A stretch of DNA of 64,000 nt from an uncultured Clostridia bacterium (GCA_947627045.1 CANQUM010000001.1:124001-188000); one strand, 5' to 3'. Positions 52,050 through 61,935 are shown, counted from the stretch's first letter. The notes: a model not told the origin generated them from the sequence alone. Program-made: numbers and translations.

Positions 52050-52608
52050 AGGGTCTGTTTTTTTAGTTGTGTTAGTAATTCTTTCAGTAATTGCTTTTGC
52101 AGTATATAAATCAATACCGAACTTTTTAAGGAAAAATATATACCCGAAAAAGTATTCTGAATATGTAACGCAATACAGTGAAGAATATGATATAGATGAA
52201 AACTTTATATATGCTGTTATCAAAACCGAAAGCGGATTTGATCCTGATGCAAGATCAAACGTCGGAGCGGTAGGATTAATGCAGCTTATGCCGATTGCAT
52301 TTAAAGAGGTAAGCAACAATATTGATGATAACAAAGGTCTCAAATATTCAGATATGTATAACCCCGAATACAACATTATGTACGGCACCTGGTATTTGGA
52401 TTATCTGTACAAGCATTTTGGCTCATATGAATTGACTATTGCTGCATATCATGCAGGAATGACTCAGGTGCAAGGTTGGTTATATAGCGGGGTTTTAGAT
52501 GAAAACAATTTGAATTTTGATAATATACCAAGTGAATATTCAGATACAAGGCACTACATAAATAAAGTTATAAGCGCATATAAAGAGTATAACAGACTCT
52601 ATAGATAA
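52021..52608 (+). CDS. Lytic transglycosylase
   Basis: FIYAVIKTESGFDPDARSNVGAVGLMQLMP; TIAAYHAGMTQVQGWL. Confidence 0.93.
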   Translation: MTRRLRRKNRGSVFLVVLVILSVIAFAVYKSIPNFLRKNIYPKKYSEYVTQYSEEYDIDENFIYAVIKTESGFDPDARSNVGAVGLMQLMPIAFKEVSNNIDDNKGLKYSDMYNPEYNIMYGTWYLDYLYKHFGSYELTIAAYHAGMTQVQGWLYSGVLDENNLNFDNIPSEYSDTRHYINKVISAYKEYNRLYR

Positions 52609-52618
52609 AACAGAAAGG

Positions 52619-54028
52619 ATGATTTCAATGTCAGAATCAAAGGCTAAAGACTTAAAAAAGGAGTTATTCAGCAAAAGGAAAAATGCAGGTCTTATAATGA
52701 GTGAAAGTGAAATCAAAAAGGCTGATGATTTTTGCAAAGGATATATGAGATTTTTAGACGCTGCCAAAACTGAACGTGAGGCTGTTTGCGAATCTGTAAG
52801 ACTTCTCGAGGAAAAGGACTTTACCGAATATGATTTTAAAAATGATTTAAAACCTGGAGATAAAATATATATAAATAATCGAGGCAAGGCAATCATCGCT
52901 GCAATTATCGGAAGCGGAGATGTAACAGAGGGTTTCAGAATAAATGCGGCTCATATTGATTCTCCAAGACTTGATCTAAAGCAGAATCCTGTTTATGAAG
53001 ACAATGAGATAGGATTTTTAAAAACCCACTACTACGGCGGTATAAAAAAATATCAGTGGACAACTATTCCTTTAGCACTGCACGGAGTTATAATCAATTC
53101 AAAGAATGAAAAGATAGAGGTCAATATCGGCGAAAGTGAAGATGATCCTGTATTCTGCGTTTGCGATCTGCTTCCTCATTTGGCAACACAGCAGATGAAA
53201 AGAACTCTTTCCGAAGGCGTCAAGGGCGAGGAACTGAATATTCTTATCGGTTCAAGACCATTCAAAGACGATGAAGAATCGGAAATGATCAAGCTGAACA
53301 TCTTAGATATTCTCAACAAAAAGTACGGGATAGCAGAAGATGATTTTATTTCTGCAGAACTGGAGGCAGTACCGGCGTTCAAAGCAAGAGATATTGGATT
53401 TGACAGAAGTATGATAGGCTCTTACGGTCAGGATGACCGTGTTTGTGCATATACAGCACTGAAGGCGCTTCTTGACTGTGATGGTGTTCCAAATAAGACA
53501 GTAATTACAGTGCTGACTGATAAAGAGGAAACGGGCAGCGACGGAAATACGGGACTGAACAGCTCGTATTTAAAATATTTCATTTACGATTTAGCTGAGA
53601 AACTCGGTGGAAATGCAAGGCAGGTAATATCAGCGTCCGAATGTTTGTCTGCCGATGTTAATGCTGCATTTGATCCTACATTTCCCGATGTTTTGGAAAT
53701 CAGAAATGCTTCAAAAATAAACTACGGCGTATGCGTAACTAAATTTACCGGCTCCAGAGGAAAATCAGGAACGTCAGACGCTTCTGCTGAATTTGTTGCA
53801 AGAATAAGAAATCTTTTAGACTTCAAAAATATTATCTGGCAGACAGGAGAGCTTGGAAAAGTCGACTTGGGCGGCGGCGGAACTGTAGCTCAGTATATAG
53901 CAAATCTAAATATTGACGTGATAGATGTAGGAGTTCCGGTGCTTTCAATGCACGCACCCTTTGAAGTAACTTCAAAAATCGACACCTATATGGCTTATAA
54001 GGCATTTAAAGTTTTTATTGAAGATTAA
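52619..54028 (+). CDS. M18-family aminopeptidase
   Basis: NAAHIDSPRLDLKQNPVYEDNEIGFLKTHYYGGIKKYQW; DKEETGSDGNTG. Confidence 0.92.
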   Translation: MISMSESKAKDLKKELFSKRKNAGLIMSESEIKKADDFCKGYMRFLDAAKTEREAVCESVRLLEEKDFTEYDFKNDLKPGDKIYINNRGKAIIAAIIGSGDVTEGFRINAAHIDSPRLDLKQNPVYEDNEIGFLKTHYYGGIKKYQWTTIPLALHGVIINSKNEKIEVNIGESEDDPVFCVCDLLPHLATQQMKRTLSEGVKGEELNILIGSRPFKDDEESEMIKLNILDILNKKYGIAEDDFISAELEAVPAFKARDIGFDRSMIGSYGQDDRVCAYTALKALLDCDGVPNKTVITVLTDKEETGSDGNTGLNSSYLKYFIYDLAEKLGGNARQVISASECLSADVNAAFDPTFPDVLEIRNASKINYGVCVTKFTGSRGKSGTSDASAEFVARIRNLLDFKNIIWQTGELGKVDLGGGGTVAQYIANLNIDVIDVGVPVLSMHAPFEVTSKIDTYMAYKAFKVFIED

Positions 54029-54035
54029 TTTTCTT

Positions 54036-54071
54036 AAAAAATGCACTTGCAATTTTGCAGGTGCATTTTTT
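54036..54071 (+). terminator. Rho-independent terminator
   Basis: AAAAAATGCAC...GTGCATTTTTT. Confidence 0.75.
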
Positions 54072-54081
54072 ATGCTTTAAA

Positions 54082-54115
54082 ATCGACATATTTATTAAGA
54101 GGCTTGGTTTATAAT
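54082..54115 (+). promoter_or_regulatory. Candidate Spo0A-dependent promoter of spoIIGA
   Basis: Reverse-strand TGTCGAT (0A-box-like TGTCGAA, 6/7) at 54082-54088 upstream of TATAAT at 54110-54115 with no canonical -35. Confidence 0.4.
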
Positions 54116-54141
54116 ATTAGCATAGCGTGAGGTGATACTCG

Positions 54142-54960
54142 TTGAAGTGTATATATGCCGATGTTTTGGTCATAACAAATATTTATTTTACATATTTCTT
54201 CATTAAAGTATTGTGCCTTGTATTTCATATAAAAACAAATGCAAAAAGAGTTGCTCTCGCTTCAGTTGCCGGAGGCATTTCTGCGCTTTTAATTCTGCTG
54301 CCAATTAATGATCATATAATAATTCTGTTAAAACTGGCGGCAGTTTTAATAATAATTCTGATATGCGGATTTTCAAGGGATAAATATGATTTGATAAAAT
54401 ATTCGTTGGTATTTATACTTATCAATATAGTTTTTTCAGGTGTTTGCTTTGCTTTCTGGAAGCTGTCAGGAGGAAAAATAATTTATGTGAAAAACTTTAC
54501 TGTATATTTTGATATATCCTTGATTATGCTTATAATAACTACTATTTTGGTATACTTTATAATGACTATAGCTGATTATTTCCTGATAAACAGAAAAAAT
54601 CTGTCAGGTTTGTATACAGTATCATTTAATCTTTTTAACAGAGATTACACTTTAAAGGGAATAGTAGATACCGGTAATAAGCTATATGACTACTTTTCAG
54701 GGCGCTCAGTCGTCATTTGTAAAAGCAATGAGCTTTTAGGATTATATAACGAGCTGTTAAATCAGAATATAAATTCAGGATTTAGACTTATACCGTTTAA
54801 TACGATTTCATCAAATGGACTTATACCCATAAAAACAATGCAAACAATAAAAATAACAGATGAGGACGGAAAATTTAAAGAAGTTCGAGCGTGTATCGGC
54901 ATTACAAGCTGTAAGGAAAAAGAACCTATCGCAATATTTAATCCTGCAATATTGAGTTGA
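54142..54960 (+). CDS. spoIIGA: Sigma-E processing peptidase SpoIIGA
   Basis: N-terminal membrane domain and aspartic protease motif GIVDTGNKLYD; upstream of sigE. Confidence 0.93.
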   Translation: MKCIYADVLVITNIYFTYFFIKVLCLVFHIKTNAKRVALASVAGGISALLILLPINDHIIILLKLAAVLIIILICGFSRDKYDLIKYSLVFILINIVFSGVCFAFWKLSGGKIIYVKNFTVYFDISLIMLIITTILVYFIMTIADYFLINRKNLSGLYTVSFNLFNRDYTLKGIVDTGNKLYDYFSGRSVVICKSNELLGLYNELLNQNINSGFRLIPFNTISSNGLIPIKTMQTIKITDEDGKFKEVRACIGITSCKEKEPIAIFNPAILS

Positions 54961-55023
54961 ACTAAGCTATATAAATGACATTATAAGGTAAGAAAGGGGA
55001 TATGCTCTTAAAGAGCGTAGAAA

Positions 55024-55740
55024 ATGAAATTTAATCTATTTTTAAATAAAATTCTCAGCAAGATTACTGTTTTACTGAACAGAAAGAAAAAGTATATAGA
55101 TTATATAAACGGCTCTGAATCGCTTCCTCCGCCGCTTTCGGCTGAGGAGGAAGAAAAAGCTTTTAATCAGATAAAAAACAACGACAACAGAGGAAGAGAG
55201 ACGCTAATAGTACACAATTTAAGACTTGTCGTATACATAGCGAAAAAATTTGAATCTACGGGAATTGGAATCGAAGACTTGATTTCAATAGGAACAATAG
55301 GTCTAATTAAGGCAGTGAACACATTTCAGGTTGATAAAAATATAAAGCTTGCAACATATGCGTCAAGATGTATTGAAAATGAAATACTAATGTTCTTGAG
55401 AAAATCAAATCAATACAGAAATGATATTTCAATTGATGAGCCGCTAAATGTTGACTGGGACGGAAACGAGCTATTGCTTTCAGATATATTAGGCACAGAT
55501 GAAGACGTAGTAATAAGAGGAATAGAGAATGAGGTAGAGCGTGAGCTTGTTTTAATTGAAATTGAAAAGTTGAACGAAAGAGAAAAGCAAATTATGAAAA
55601 TGCGCTTCGGCTTATTGGGCGAAAAGGAGATGACGCAAAAAGAAGTAGCAGATATTGTCGGAATATCTCAGTCATACATATCTCGCCTTGAAAAGAGAAT
55701 ACTAAAAACAATAAGAGAAAATTTAGAGAAGATATGTTAG
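55024..55740 (+). CDS. sigE: Sporulation sigma factor SigE (pro-sigma-E)
   Basis: Pro-sequence region [13 protein letters not shown]; sigma-70 regions. Confidence 0.96.
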   Translation: MKFNLFLNKILSKITVLLNRKKKYIDYINGSESLPPPLSAEEEEKAFNQIKNNDNRGRETLIVHNLRLVVYIAKKFESTGIGIEDLISIGTIGLIKAVNTFQVDKNIKLATYASRCIENEILMFLRKSNQYRNDISIDEPLNVDWDGNELLLSDILGTDEDVVIRGIENEVERELVLIEIEKLNEREKQIMKMRFGLLGEKEMTQKEVADIVGISQSYISRLEKRILKTIRENLEKIC

Positions 55741-55758
55741 CACTAAAAAATTTATATG

Positions 55759-55785
55759 CTAGCACTCTTATTAATAGAGTGCTAA
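55759..55785 (+). promoter_or_regulatory. CIRCE operator (HrcA site)
   Basis: CTAGCACTC-N9-GAGTGCTAA, one mismatch to TTAGCACTC-N9-GAGTGCTAA. Confidence 0.88.
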
Positions 55786-55931
55786 ATTTCATCTTTTCAT
55801 CACTAAAATTTCACATAATGAACATAATAGGGCATTATTATGTAGTTGTTGAAAGGAAAGAAGTGATTCCAATGGATAAGGAATTATAACAACAGAAAAA
55901 ATTTAAAGAAAAATTTAAGGAGGAATTTATT

Positions 55932-56366
55932 ATGTTATACGGATTAACACCATTTGAAAGAAGCACTTATGATTTATTCAATGTTTTTCACGAGTTTGAA
56001 AAGGACTTTTTCAACACGAAGCCGTCTCACGATTTGAGATCCTGCAAAACAGATATTTGCGACAAGGGCGATAAATTTGTTCTTGAGGCTGAGCTGCCGG
56101 GCTTCTCAAAAGATGATATTAATATTGACATCAAGGGTGATTATCTTACATTGACTGCTTCTCATAAAACAGAGAAGGAAGACAAGGACGATAACGGCAA
56201 TTATATTTGCAGAGAGCGTACATTTGGTTCATATCAAAGAAGATATGATATTTCAAATGTTGACGCTGACGCTATTGAAGCCGAGTATAAAGACGGAATA
56301 CTCACTCTTGATTTGCCGAAAAAGGCAAAAACAGAGCCTGAATCAAGAAGACTGGAAATTAAATAA
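55932..56366 (+). CDS. Hsp20/alpha-crystallin small heat shock protein
   Basis: FVLEAELPGFSKDDINIDIKGDYLTLTASHK...SYQRRYDISNVDADAIEAEYKDGILTLDLPKK. Confidence 0.95.
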   Translation: MLYGLTPFERSTYDLFNVFHEFEKDFFNTKPSHDLRSCKTDICDKGDKFVLEAELPGFSKDDINIDIKGDYLTLTASHKTEKEDKDDNGNYICRERTFGSYQRRYDISNVDADAIEAEYKDGILTLDLPKKAKTEPESRRLEIK

Positions 56367-56398
56367 CGGTCTCCATTTTATACTTCCATTATTTGTTG

Positions 56399-56428
56399 CC
56401 TGCTATGTTTAAGCATAGCAGGTTTCTT
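56399..56428 (+). terminator. Terminator after hsp20
   Basis: CCTGCTATG-tttaag-CATAGCAGG then tttctt. Confidence 0.7.
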
Positions 56429-56467
56429 ATTACCAGAAATTGACCGTATGAAAGGTAATTGATTTTT

Positions 56468-56495
56468 GCATATTAAAAAACTCACTGCCAATAAT
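56468..56495 (+). promoter_or_regulatory. Candidate sigma-F/G-type promoter of sigG
   Basis: GCATA - 14 nt - GCCAATAAT, partial match to forespore sigma consensus. Confidence 0.3.
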
Positions 56496-56527
56496 TATAT
56501 TAAATTGATTGTTGGAGTAGATTATTT

Positions 56528-57301
56528 ATGCAATATAATAAAGTAGAAATAAGCGGTGTAAATACATCAGAGCTTCCCACTTTGAGAGAATCAGAAAAGC
56601 TGGAGCTTTTAAAAAAGGTCAAAGATGGCAACAAAGAGGCCAGAGAGGAGCTTATCAAGGGGAATCTTCGGTTGGTATTAAGCGTATTGCAGATGTTTGC
56701 AGGAAGGGGAGAGTCTCCGGACGATTTATTCCAAGTAGGAGTTGTAGGACTTATTAAAGCAATTGATAATTTTTCTTTAGACTATGACGTTAAATTTTCT
56801 ACCTATGCGTTTCCAATGATTTTGGGTGAGATAAGAAGATATTTGAGAGATAATTTTCCAATAAGGGTAAGCCGTTCGCTTAGAGATCTGGCATATAAAG
56901 CAATGCAGGCTAAGGAAAAATATATTAATGATAATCAGAAAGAGCCTAAAATTGATGAAATAGCAAAAATGATAGACGCTAAAACTTCCGATGTTGTAAC
57001 TGCACTTGAATCCATATGTGATCCTATTTCAATATACGAGCCTGTATATTCCGATTCAGGAGACACTTTATTTGTTCTTGATCAAATAGGAGACGGAAAT
57101 AACGATATAAGCTGGCTGAATGAGATTTCCCTGAAAGAAGCCATTTCAAAGCTGATGCCCAGAGAGAAAAATATACTCAGTCTTAGATTTTTTCAGGGTA
57201 AAACGCAAGTCGAGGTAGCAAAGAGTATTGGCATTTCGCAGGCTCAAGTTTCAAGGCTTGAGAAGGGTGCATTGGAGCAGATAAAAAAACAGTTCTGCTG
57301 A
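56528..57301 (+). CDS. sigG: Sporulation sigma factor SigG
   Basis: MQYNKVEISGVNTSELPTL...KFSTYAFPMILGEIRRYLRDN; downstream of sigE. Confidence 0.95.
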   Translation: MQYNKVEISGVNTSELPTLRESEKLELLKKVKDGNKEAREELIKGNLRLVLSVLQMFAGRGESPDDLFQVGVVGLIKAIDNFSLDYDVKFSTYAFPMILGEIRRYLRDNFPIRVSRSLRDLAYKAMQAKEKYINDNQKEPKIDEIAKMIDAKTSDVVTALESICDPISIYEPVYSDSGDTLFVLDQIGDGNNDISWLNEISLKEAISKLMPREKNILSLRFFQGKTQVEVAKSIGISQAQVSRLEKGALEQIKKQFC

Positions 57302-57324
57302 TTTTTGAAATTTAATACTAATTG

Positions 57325-57364
57325 AAAAGTGCGGTAAGTAATGATAAAACGCCGCACTTTTTAT
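57325..57364 (+). terminator. Terminator after sigG
   Basis: AAAAGTGCGG...CCGCACTTTTT. Confidence 0.75.
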
Positions 57365-57429
57365 AATACATAAATTTGTATATCGGTCTTGACAATATTA
57401 AATTTATATGTTAATATATCAAAAATTAA

Positions 57430-57668
57430 AGGCTGTGATAAGAACAAGTAGCATATCCTTGTTATTTTAAGAGAGCTTTCGGTTGGTGTGAGAAAGCAAT
57501 AACTGGATTTGTGAATACATCTTAGAGCTGATATTCTGAAATTCAGTAGGTTTATTCGTCTGACGCCCGTTAAAGCGTTATGAGTTCACGGTTAATGTTT
57601 AGCGCTGTGATAAATTGAGGTGGTACCACGATTTATTCGTCCTCTGGCATTTGTCAGGGGATTTTTTG
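57430..57668 (+). promoter_or_regulatory. T-box leader, tyrosine specifier
   Basis: Stem I AGAGAGC...GAGAAAGC; specifier context GTGAA-TAC-ATC (TAC 57516-57518); T-box GAGGTGGTACCACG 57616-57630; terminator CCTCTG...CAGGGG + TTTTTT. Confidence 0.92.
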
Positions 57669-57699
57669 TTAAACCGAAATCTTTTTAGAGGTAATCGTT

Positions 57700-58155
57700 G
57701 TGAAAAACTTTTTTATATTATTTATTGAAATTTTAATTATTTTATTTGCTTTTTACAATTCACAGGATAAGGCTATTATTAACGGATACTATGATAAAGA
57801 AGAGCATTATGATCCGAATGGCTTTCAAGATTATACAGACTATTGTAAATATTTTTATAATGAAAAATATGATGATAAATTTAAGAAAAACAAATTATAT
57901 TCACAAGTAAGCGAGGAAGATATAAGTAATATTATCAGCTATTTTGAAAACTTTAAGGAATGGATGAATTTATCAAACAGATCCGATGAATATGACTTTT
58001 CGGAAAGCAGTATAACTCAGGGAGATTATGTGTATATAAAAACAAAAGAAGGAGAGAAAATAGGAGATACCTATTATGATAAATTTGATAACTATTCCGT
58101 CTATTTTTATGACACAGAGAAACATACGCTATATTATATACACAGTAATATTTGA
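57700..58155 (+). CDS. Hypothetical Tyr-rich secreted/membrane-anchored protein
   Basis: GTG start, N-terminal hydrophobic segment, 21 Tyr of 151 residues; no recognised family. Confidence 0.65.
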   Translation: MKNFFILFIEILIILFAFYNSQDKAIINGYYDKEEHYDPNGFQDYTDYCKYFYNEKYDDKFKKNKLYSQVSEEDISNIISYFENFKEWMNLSNRSDEYDFSESSITQGDYVYIKTKEGEKIGDTYYDKFDNYSVYFYDTEKHTLYYIHSNI

Positions 58156-58210
58156 TGTAATCGTTTACGATTAATGTAAAGATTAAAATACAAATTCGGA
58201 GGAAGAAAAA

Positions 58211-59431
58211 ATGACATTATTTGAGGAACTGAAAAGAAGAGGTCTATTGGCTCAGCTTACAGACGAAAAAGAAATTGAGGAACTAGTCAACGCAGGAAAA
58301 GCCACATTCTACATTGGCTTTGACCCGACTGCTGACAGTCTGCACGTTGGACATTTTATGGCTCTTTGCCTTATGAAAAGAATGCAGATGGCAGGAAACA
58401 AGCCTATTGTTCTTATCGGCGGCGGAACAGCTATGATAGGCGATCCGTCTGGAAGAACTGATATGAGAAAGATGATGACCAGAGAAACCATTCAGCACAA
58501 TGTTGACTGTTTTAAAAAGCAAATGAGCCGTTTTATTGATTTTTCTGACGACAAGGCAGTTATTGTAAACAATGCCGACTGGCTAATGGATTTGAATTAC
58601 GTTGAGGTTCTAAGAGAAATAGGACCGCACTTCAGCGTAAACAGAATGTTATCTCATGAGTGCTACAAGCAAAGAATGGAAAGAGGCTTATCTTTTCTTG
58701 AATTCAATTATATGATTATGCAGAGCTATGACTTCTATGTTCTATATCAGAAATACGGCTGTAATATGCAGTTCGGCGGAGACGATCAATGGGCAAATAT
58801 GCTGGGCGGAACCGAGCTTATCAGACGCAAACTTGGAAAAGACGCTTATGCAATGACGATTACTTTACTGCTAAATTCAGAGGGCAAAAAGATGGGCAAG
58901 ACTGAGAAGGGTGCTGTATGGCTTGACGCAGATAAAACCTCGCCATATGATTTTTACCAGTACTGGAGAAACGTAAATGACGCTGATGTTATAAAGTGCT
59001 TAAAGATGCTCACCTTTGTTCCTATTGAGGAAATTGAGGAAATGGAAAGAACTATGGAGGGTGCAGAACTAAATAAAGCCAAAGAAATATTGGCATATGA
59101 ACTTACAAAGCTAGTTCACGGTGAAGAAGAGGCAGAAAAAGCACAGAATGCCGCCAAATCAGTTTTCGGAAGTGCAGGTGTAAGCGACGATATGCCGACT
59201 ACAAAAATCAGTGCAGATGATTTAAACGAGGACGGCCGTATAGGTATTCTGACGCTGTTAGTCAAGTGCGGTCTTGCGTCGTCAAACGGTGAAGCTAGGC
59301 GGCTTGTGCAGCAGGGCGGAGTATCAATAAATGATGAAAAGATTTTAGAACCAAAGATGTTCTTAAACCTTGATGAATCTGTAATTATCAAAAAAGGAAA
59401 GAAAGTTTTCCACAAAGCTGAAAAAGAATAA
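58211..59431 (+). CDS. tyrS: Tyrosyl-tRNA synthetase
   Basis: [49 protein letters not shown]4 domain. Confidence 0.97.
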   Translation: MTLFEELKRRGLLAQLTDEKEIEELVNAGKATFYIGFDPTADSLHVGHFMALCLMKRMQMAGNKPIVLIGGGTAMIGDPSGRTDMRKMMTRETIQHNVDCFKKQMSRFIDFSDDKAVIVNNADWLMDLNYVEVLREIGPHFSVNRMLSHECYKQRMERGLSFLEFNYMIMQSYDFYVLYQKYGCNMQFGGDDQWANMLGGTELIRRKLGKDAYAMTITLLLNSEGKKMGKTEKGAVWLDADKTSPYDFYQYWRNVNDADVIKCLKMLTFVPIEEIEEMERTMEGAELNKAKEILAYELTKLVHGEEEAEKAQNAAKSVFGSAGVSDDMPTTKISADDLNEDGRIGILTLLVKCGLASSNGEARRLVQQGGVSINDEKILEPKMFLNLDESVIIKKGKKVFHKAEKE

Positions 59432-59437
59432 CAAAAA

Positions 59438-59465
59438 AGGTGAAGAGCAATTCTGCTTTTCACCT
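59438..59465. repeat. 28-bp direct repeat, copy 1 (terminator hairpin)
   Basis: AGGTGAAGAGCAATTCTGCTTTTCACCT, identical to copy 2. Confidence 0.95.
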
Positions 59466-59701
59466 CAGACTGTCAAACAAGTTTTTGCATAATTGACTAA
59501 AAGTTTTCGGTCAAGCCTTTTTCAAAAGGCTTGCAGGTCAAGGGCGGAGCCCTGTCGCCGACATCAGTCGGCGAAATACTCATTATCCGTAGGGCGTTCC
59601 GAAAAGGGTGAATTTTAAAATAGTCCAGTGGACTATTTTAAAAGAGGGGAAGCCCTGCAAGAGAGGGCTTCCCCCCTATATACTTTATTATCTATACCCA
59701 G
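59466..59701. mobile_element. Non-coding palindrome-rich inserted element (MITE-like)
   Basis: Five consecutive perfect hairpins in 236 bp, no ORF, bounded by a 28-bp direct repeat. Confidence 0.5.
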
Positions 59702-59729
59702 AGGTGAAGAGCAATTCTGCTTTTCACCT
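59702..59729. repeat. 28-bp direct repeat, copy 2 (terminator hairpin)
   Basis: AGGTGAAGAGCAATTCTGCTTTTCACCT. Confidence 0.95.
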
Positions 59730-59735
59730 TAATTT

Positions 59736-60731
59736 TTATTGATCCATCATACGTCTTTTAACTTGACGTATATCCGTTCCAAAAAACCTGTATGGGATAA
59801 ACATTCCCGTGAGTCTTGATATAATTCTGTCGTCGTATTTTTCATTTAATTCTGAAAGGGATAAGTTTGTAGAGACGATTGTAGGAACCTCCATATTTAT
59901 TCTGGTATTAATGATGTTATACAAAGTTGAATTATTGAAAGGGGTTGAAAACTCAGAGCCCAAATCATCAAGAATTACCAAGTCTGCGTTGAGAATTGTA
60001 TCAACAGTATTACCATTGCTTCTTCCAAAGTGGTCATTCTCGGCTTTAATAAGAAAATTATTTATAGAATCAAATACAACATTGAATCCCTTTTCAATAA
60101 GCGACTTTGCTATCATAGAAGATATAAAGGTTTTTCCCAGACCTGTTTTGCCCAAGAAAAATAACGAGCAGGAGTCTTTTGAAAAGGTATCAACGTAATT
60201 CCTACACTGAACAAGAATTTCATTCATTCTCTCTCTGGGAATAATGCCCGATTTATCATCGGGGAGATTAGAGTATAAATTCAAATTGAACTCGTCAAAA
60301 TCATGCAGTTCAATTTTACAGCTCTCGTTAAGTTCGTCTATAGTATATTTCTTGATCAGCTCGTTAAAACATTGGCACCTGCTGCCATTTACATATCCGC
60401 TGTCATTACAAATAGAACAGGTAAATTTTGCTTTTAGATAATCCTCTGGATAGCCAAACTCTTTTAGCATAATCTTAATCTTGAATTGGTTTTCAAGATT
60501 TTTTTCTTTTAGTTCATCAATTATTTTACCAATATTTTCACTGCGTGAAATTATTGATTTTGACAGTTCAAAGCTAGTCTGCAGAATTCTATTGTATAAA
60601 GAATCTATTTCAGGAGCTTTTTTACTGATTTCTTCTTTGTGAAGCTCGAGAGTTTCAAAAGCGTTTGAACGTCTGTTTTCAATTTCCGAAGCCGCTTTAG
60701 AAAAAGCCGATGGCAATATACTGTTATTCAT
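59736..60731 (-). CDS. DnaI/DnaC-like helicase loader ATPase
   Basis: CSICNDSGYVNGSRCQC zinc site; FLGKTGLGKTFISSMIAKSLI; DLVILDDLGSEF. Confidence 0.9.
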   Translation of the reverse strand: MNNSILPSAFSKAASEIENRRSNAFETLELHKEEISKKAPEIDSLYNRILQTSFELSKSIISRSENIGKIIDELKEKNLENQFKIKIMLKEFGYPEDYLKAKFTCSICNDSGYVNGSRCQCFNELIKKYTIDELNESCKIELHDFDEFNLNLYSNLPDDKSGIIPRERMNEILVQCRNYVDTFSKDSCSLFFLGKTGLGKTFISSMIAKSLIEKGFNVVFDSINNFLIKAENDHFGRSNGNTVDTILNADLVILDDLGSEFSTPFNNSTLYNIINTRINMEVPTIVSTNLSLSELNEKYDDRIISRLTGMFIPYRFFGTDIRQVKRRMMDQ

Positions 60732-61791
60732 TACTGTTCTTTATATCCTTTCCGTTTATTTTAGGAACGTGATTCAATGTAAACTCATAGAACTCATCAA
60801 GATCATATGAGTGTTCTTTTTCTTTCTTTTTGGATTTATATTTTTTAGATTTAGCGTTTTGTATATTGACTTCATCAATAGTATAAATATTTTCTTTTGA
60901 CCAACTTATTATAATTTTATTTATGTAGGGGAATGACAGCTTGTTTATTTGGTCAACACATTTTTCGTATGCAAGCTGAATCATTTCAGTATTATATCCA
61001 AGTAATGTCCAAGAGTTTATATATTCCTTTTGCTTTTTAGTGAGATTTGTTGTTATACCGAATATTTTAGCAACTTTATTTTCAATTTTGTGCGATTTCA
61101 TCATTTTTATGATTTCAGATTCAACCTGTTGGTAAGAGGTTATATCCTGTTCAAACCAAGATTCTGCAATGCTTTCTACGTATCTGATACTTGATTTTCC
61201 TATGTCATCGCAGTATTGAACAAGTAAGAGTATCGAGGCAATCGGGAATCCGTAATTTTCAACAAGATTAATATATCCGCATTGTTCTGTAAAGCGTAAT
61301 CCTCTCTTTAAAATAATTTCAAGCTGAGAAAACATTTCCTTTATTTCTTTTTGACTGTTTACAATATCAGCAATATCCTTTGAGGAGTATTTAACGTGGC
61401 TCTTTTTCTCAAGCGACCTATCAGTGGGATTTATAGCCGGAACAACTGACTTTTTTTGAGATTCAGTTTCTGTTTTAGAAGTTTTATCAGAACTATTAGA
61501 TATATTAGAGGTATGTAAGGTTTGATTTTCAGAATTTTTTAAAACCGTAACATTTAGCACTGAGAAAACTTCCGCTTGACTCCAGTAAACAACTGCATCG
61601 TCTACAATATCGGTTGAAAGTCCTGTAAGAGAGCTTATTTCTTCTGATATTATTTCATTTTTATCACTTGATAATATAAACAGCAGAACCTTTAAAAAAT
61701 CTCCGCTGCACAGCTTTAAATGATTGGATACAACTTTGGTGGGAACGGTAAAGAAACTGCCCCAATTTTTTCTCTCTATTTTATACTTCAT
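60724..61791 (-). CDS. DnaD-domain replication initiation protein
   Basis: N-terminal winged-helix-like region and DnaD-like YGFPIASILLLVQYCDDIGKSSIRYVESIAESW; overlaps dnaI. Confidence 0.75.
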   Translation of the reverse strand: MKYKIERKNWGSFFTVPTKVVSNHLKLCSGDFLKVLLFILSSDKNEIISEEISSLTGLSTDIVDDAVVYWSQAEVFSVLNVTVLKNSENQTLHTSNISNSSDKTSKTETESQKKSVVPAINPTDRSLEKKSHVKYSSKDIADIVNSQKEIKEMFSQLEIILKRGLRFTEQCGYINLVENYGFPIASILLLVQYCDDIGKSSIRYVESIAESWFEQDITSYQQVESEIIKMMKSHKIENKVAKIFGITTNLTKKQKEYINSWTLLGYNTEMIQLAYEKCVDQINKLSFPYINKIIISWSKENIYTIDEVNIQNAKSKKYKSKKKEKEHSYDLDEFYEFTLNHVPKINGKDIKNSNE

Positions 61792-61935
61792 TTTACACCT
61801 CGAAATACCGTTCAGCAAAAAGAAATAGCTGATAAAATCAAAAAAATACAATATAGTTATATATGCGACATTAAATTATTAATAAGTATACCACATAAAA
61901 AAATCATTTGCAATTCAAATAATTATTAATTTTGC

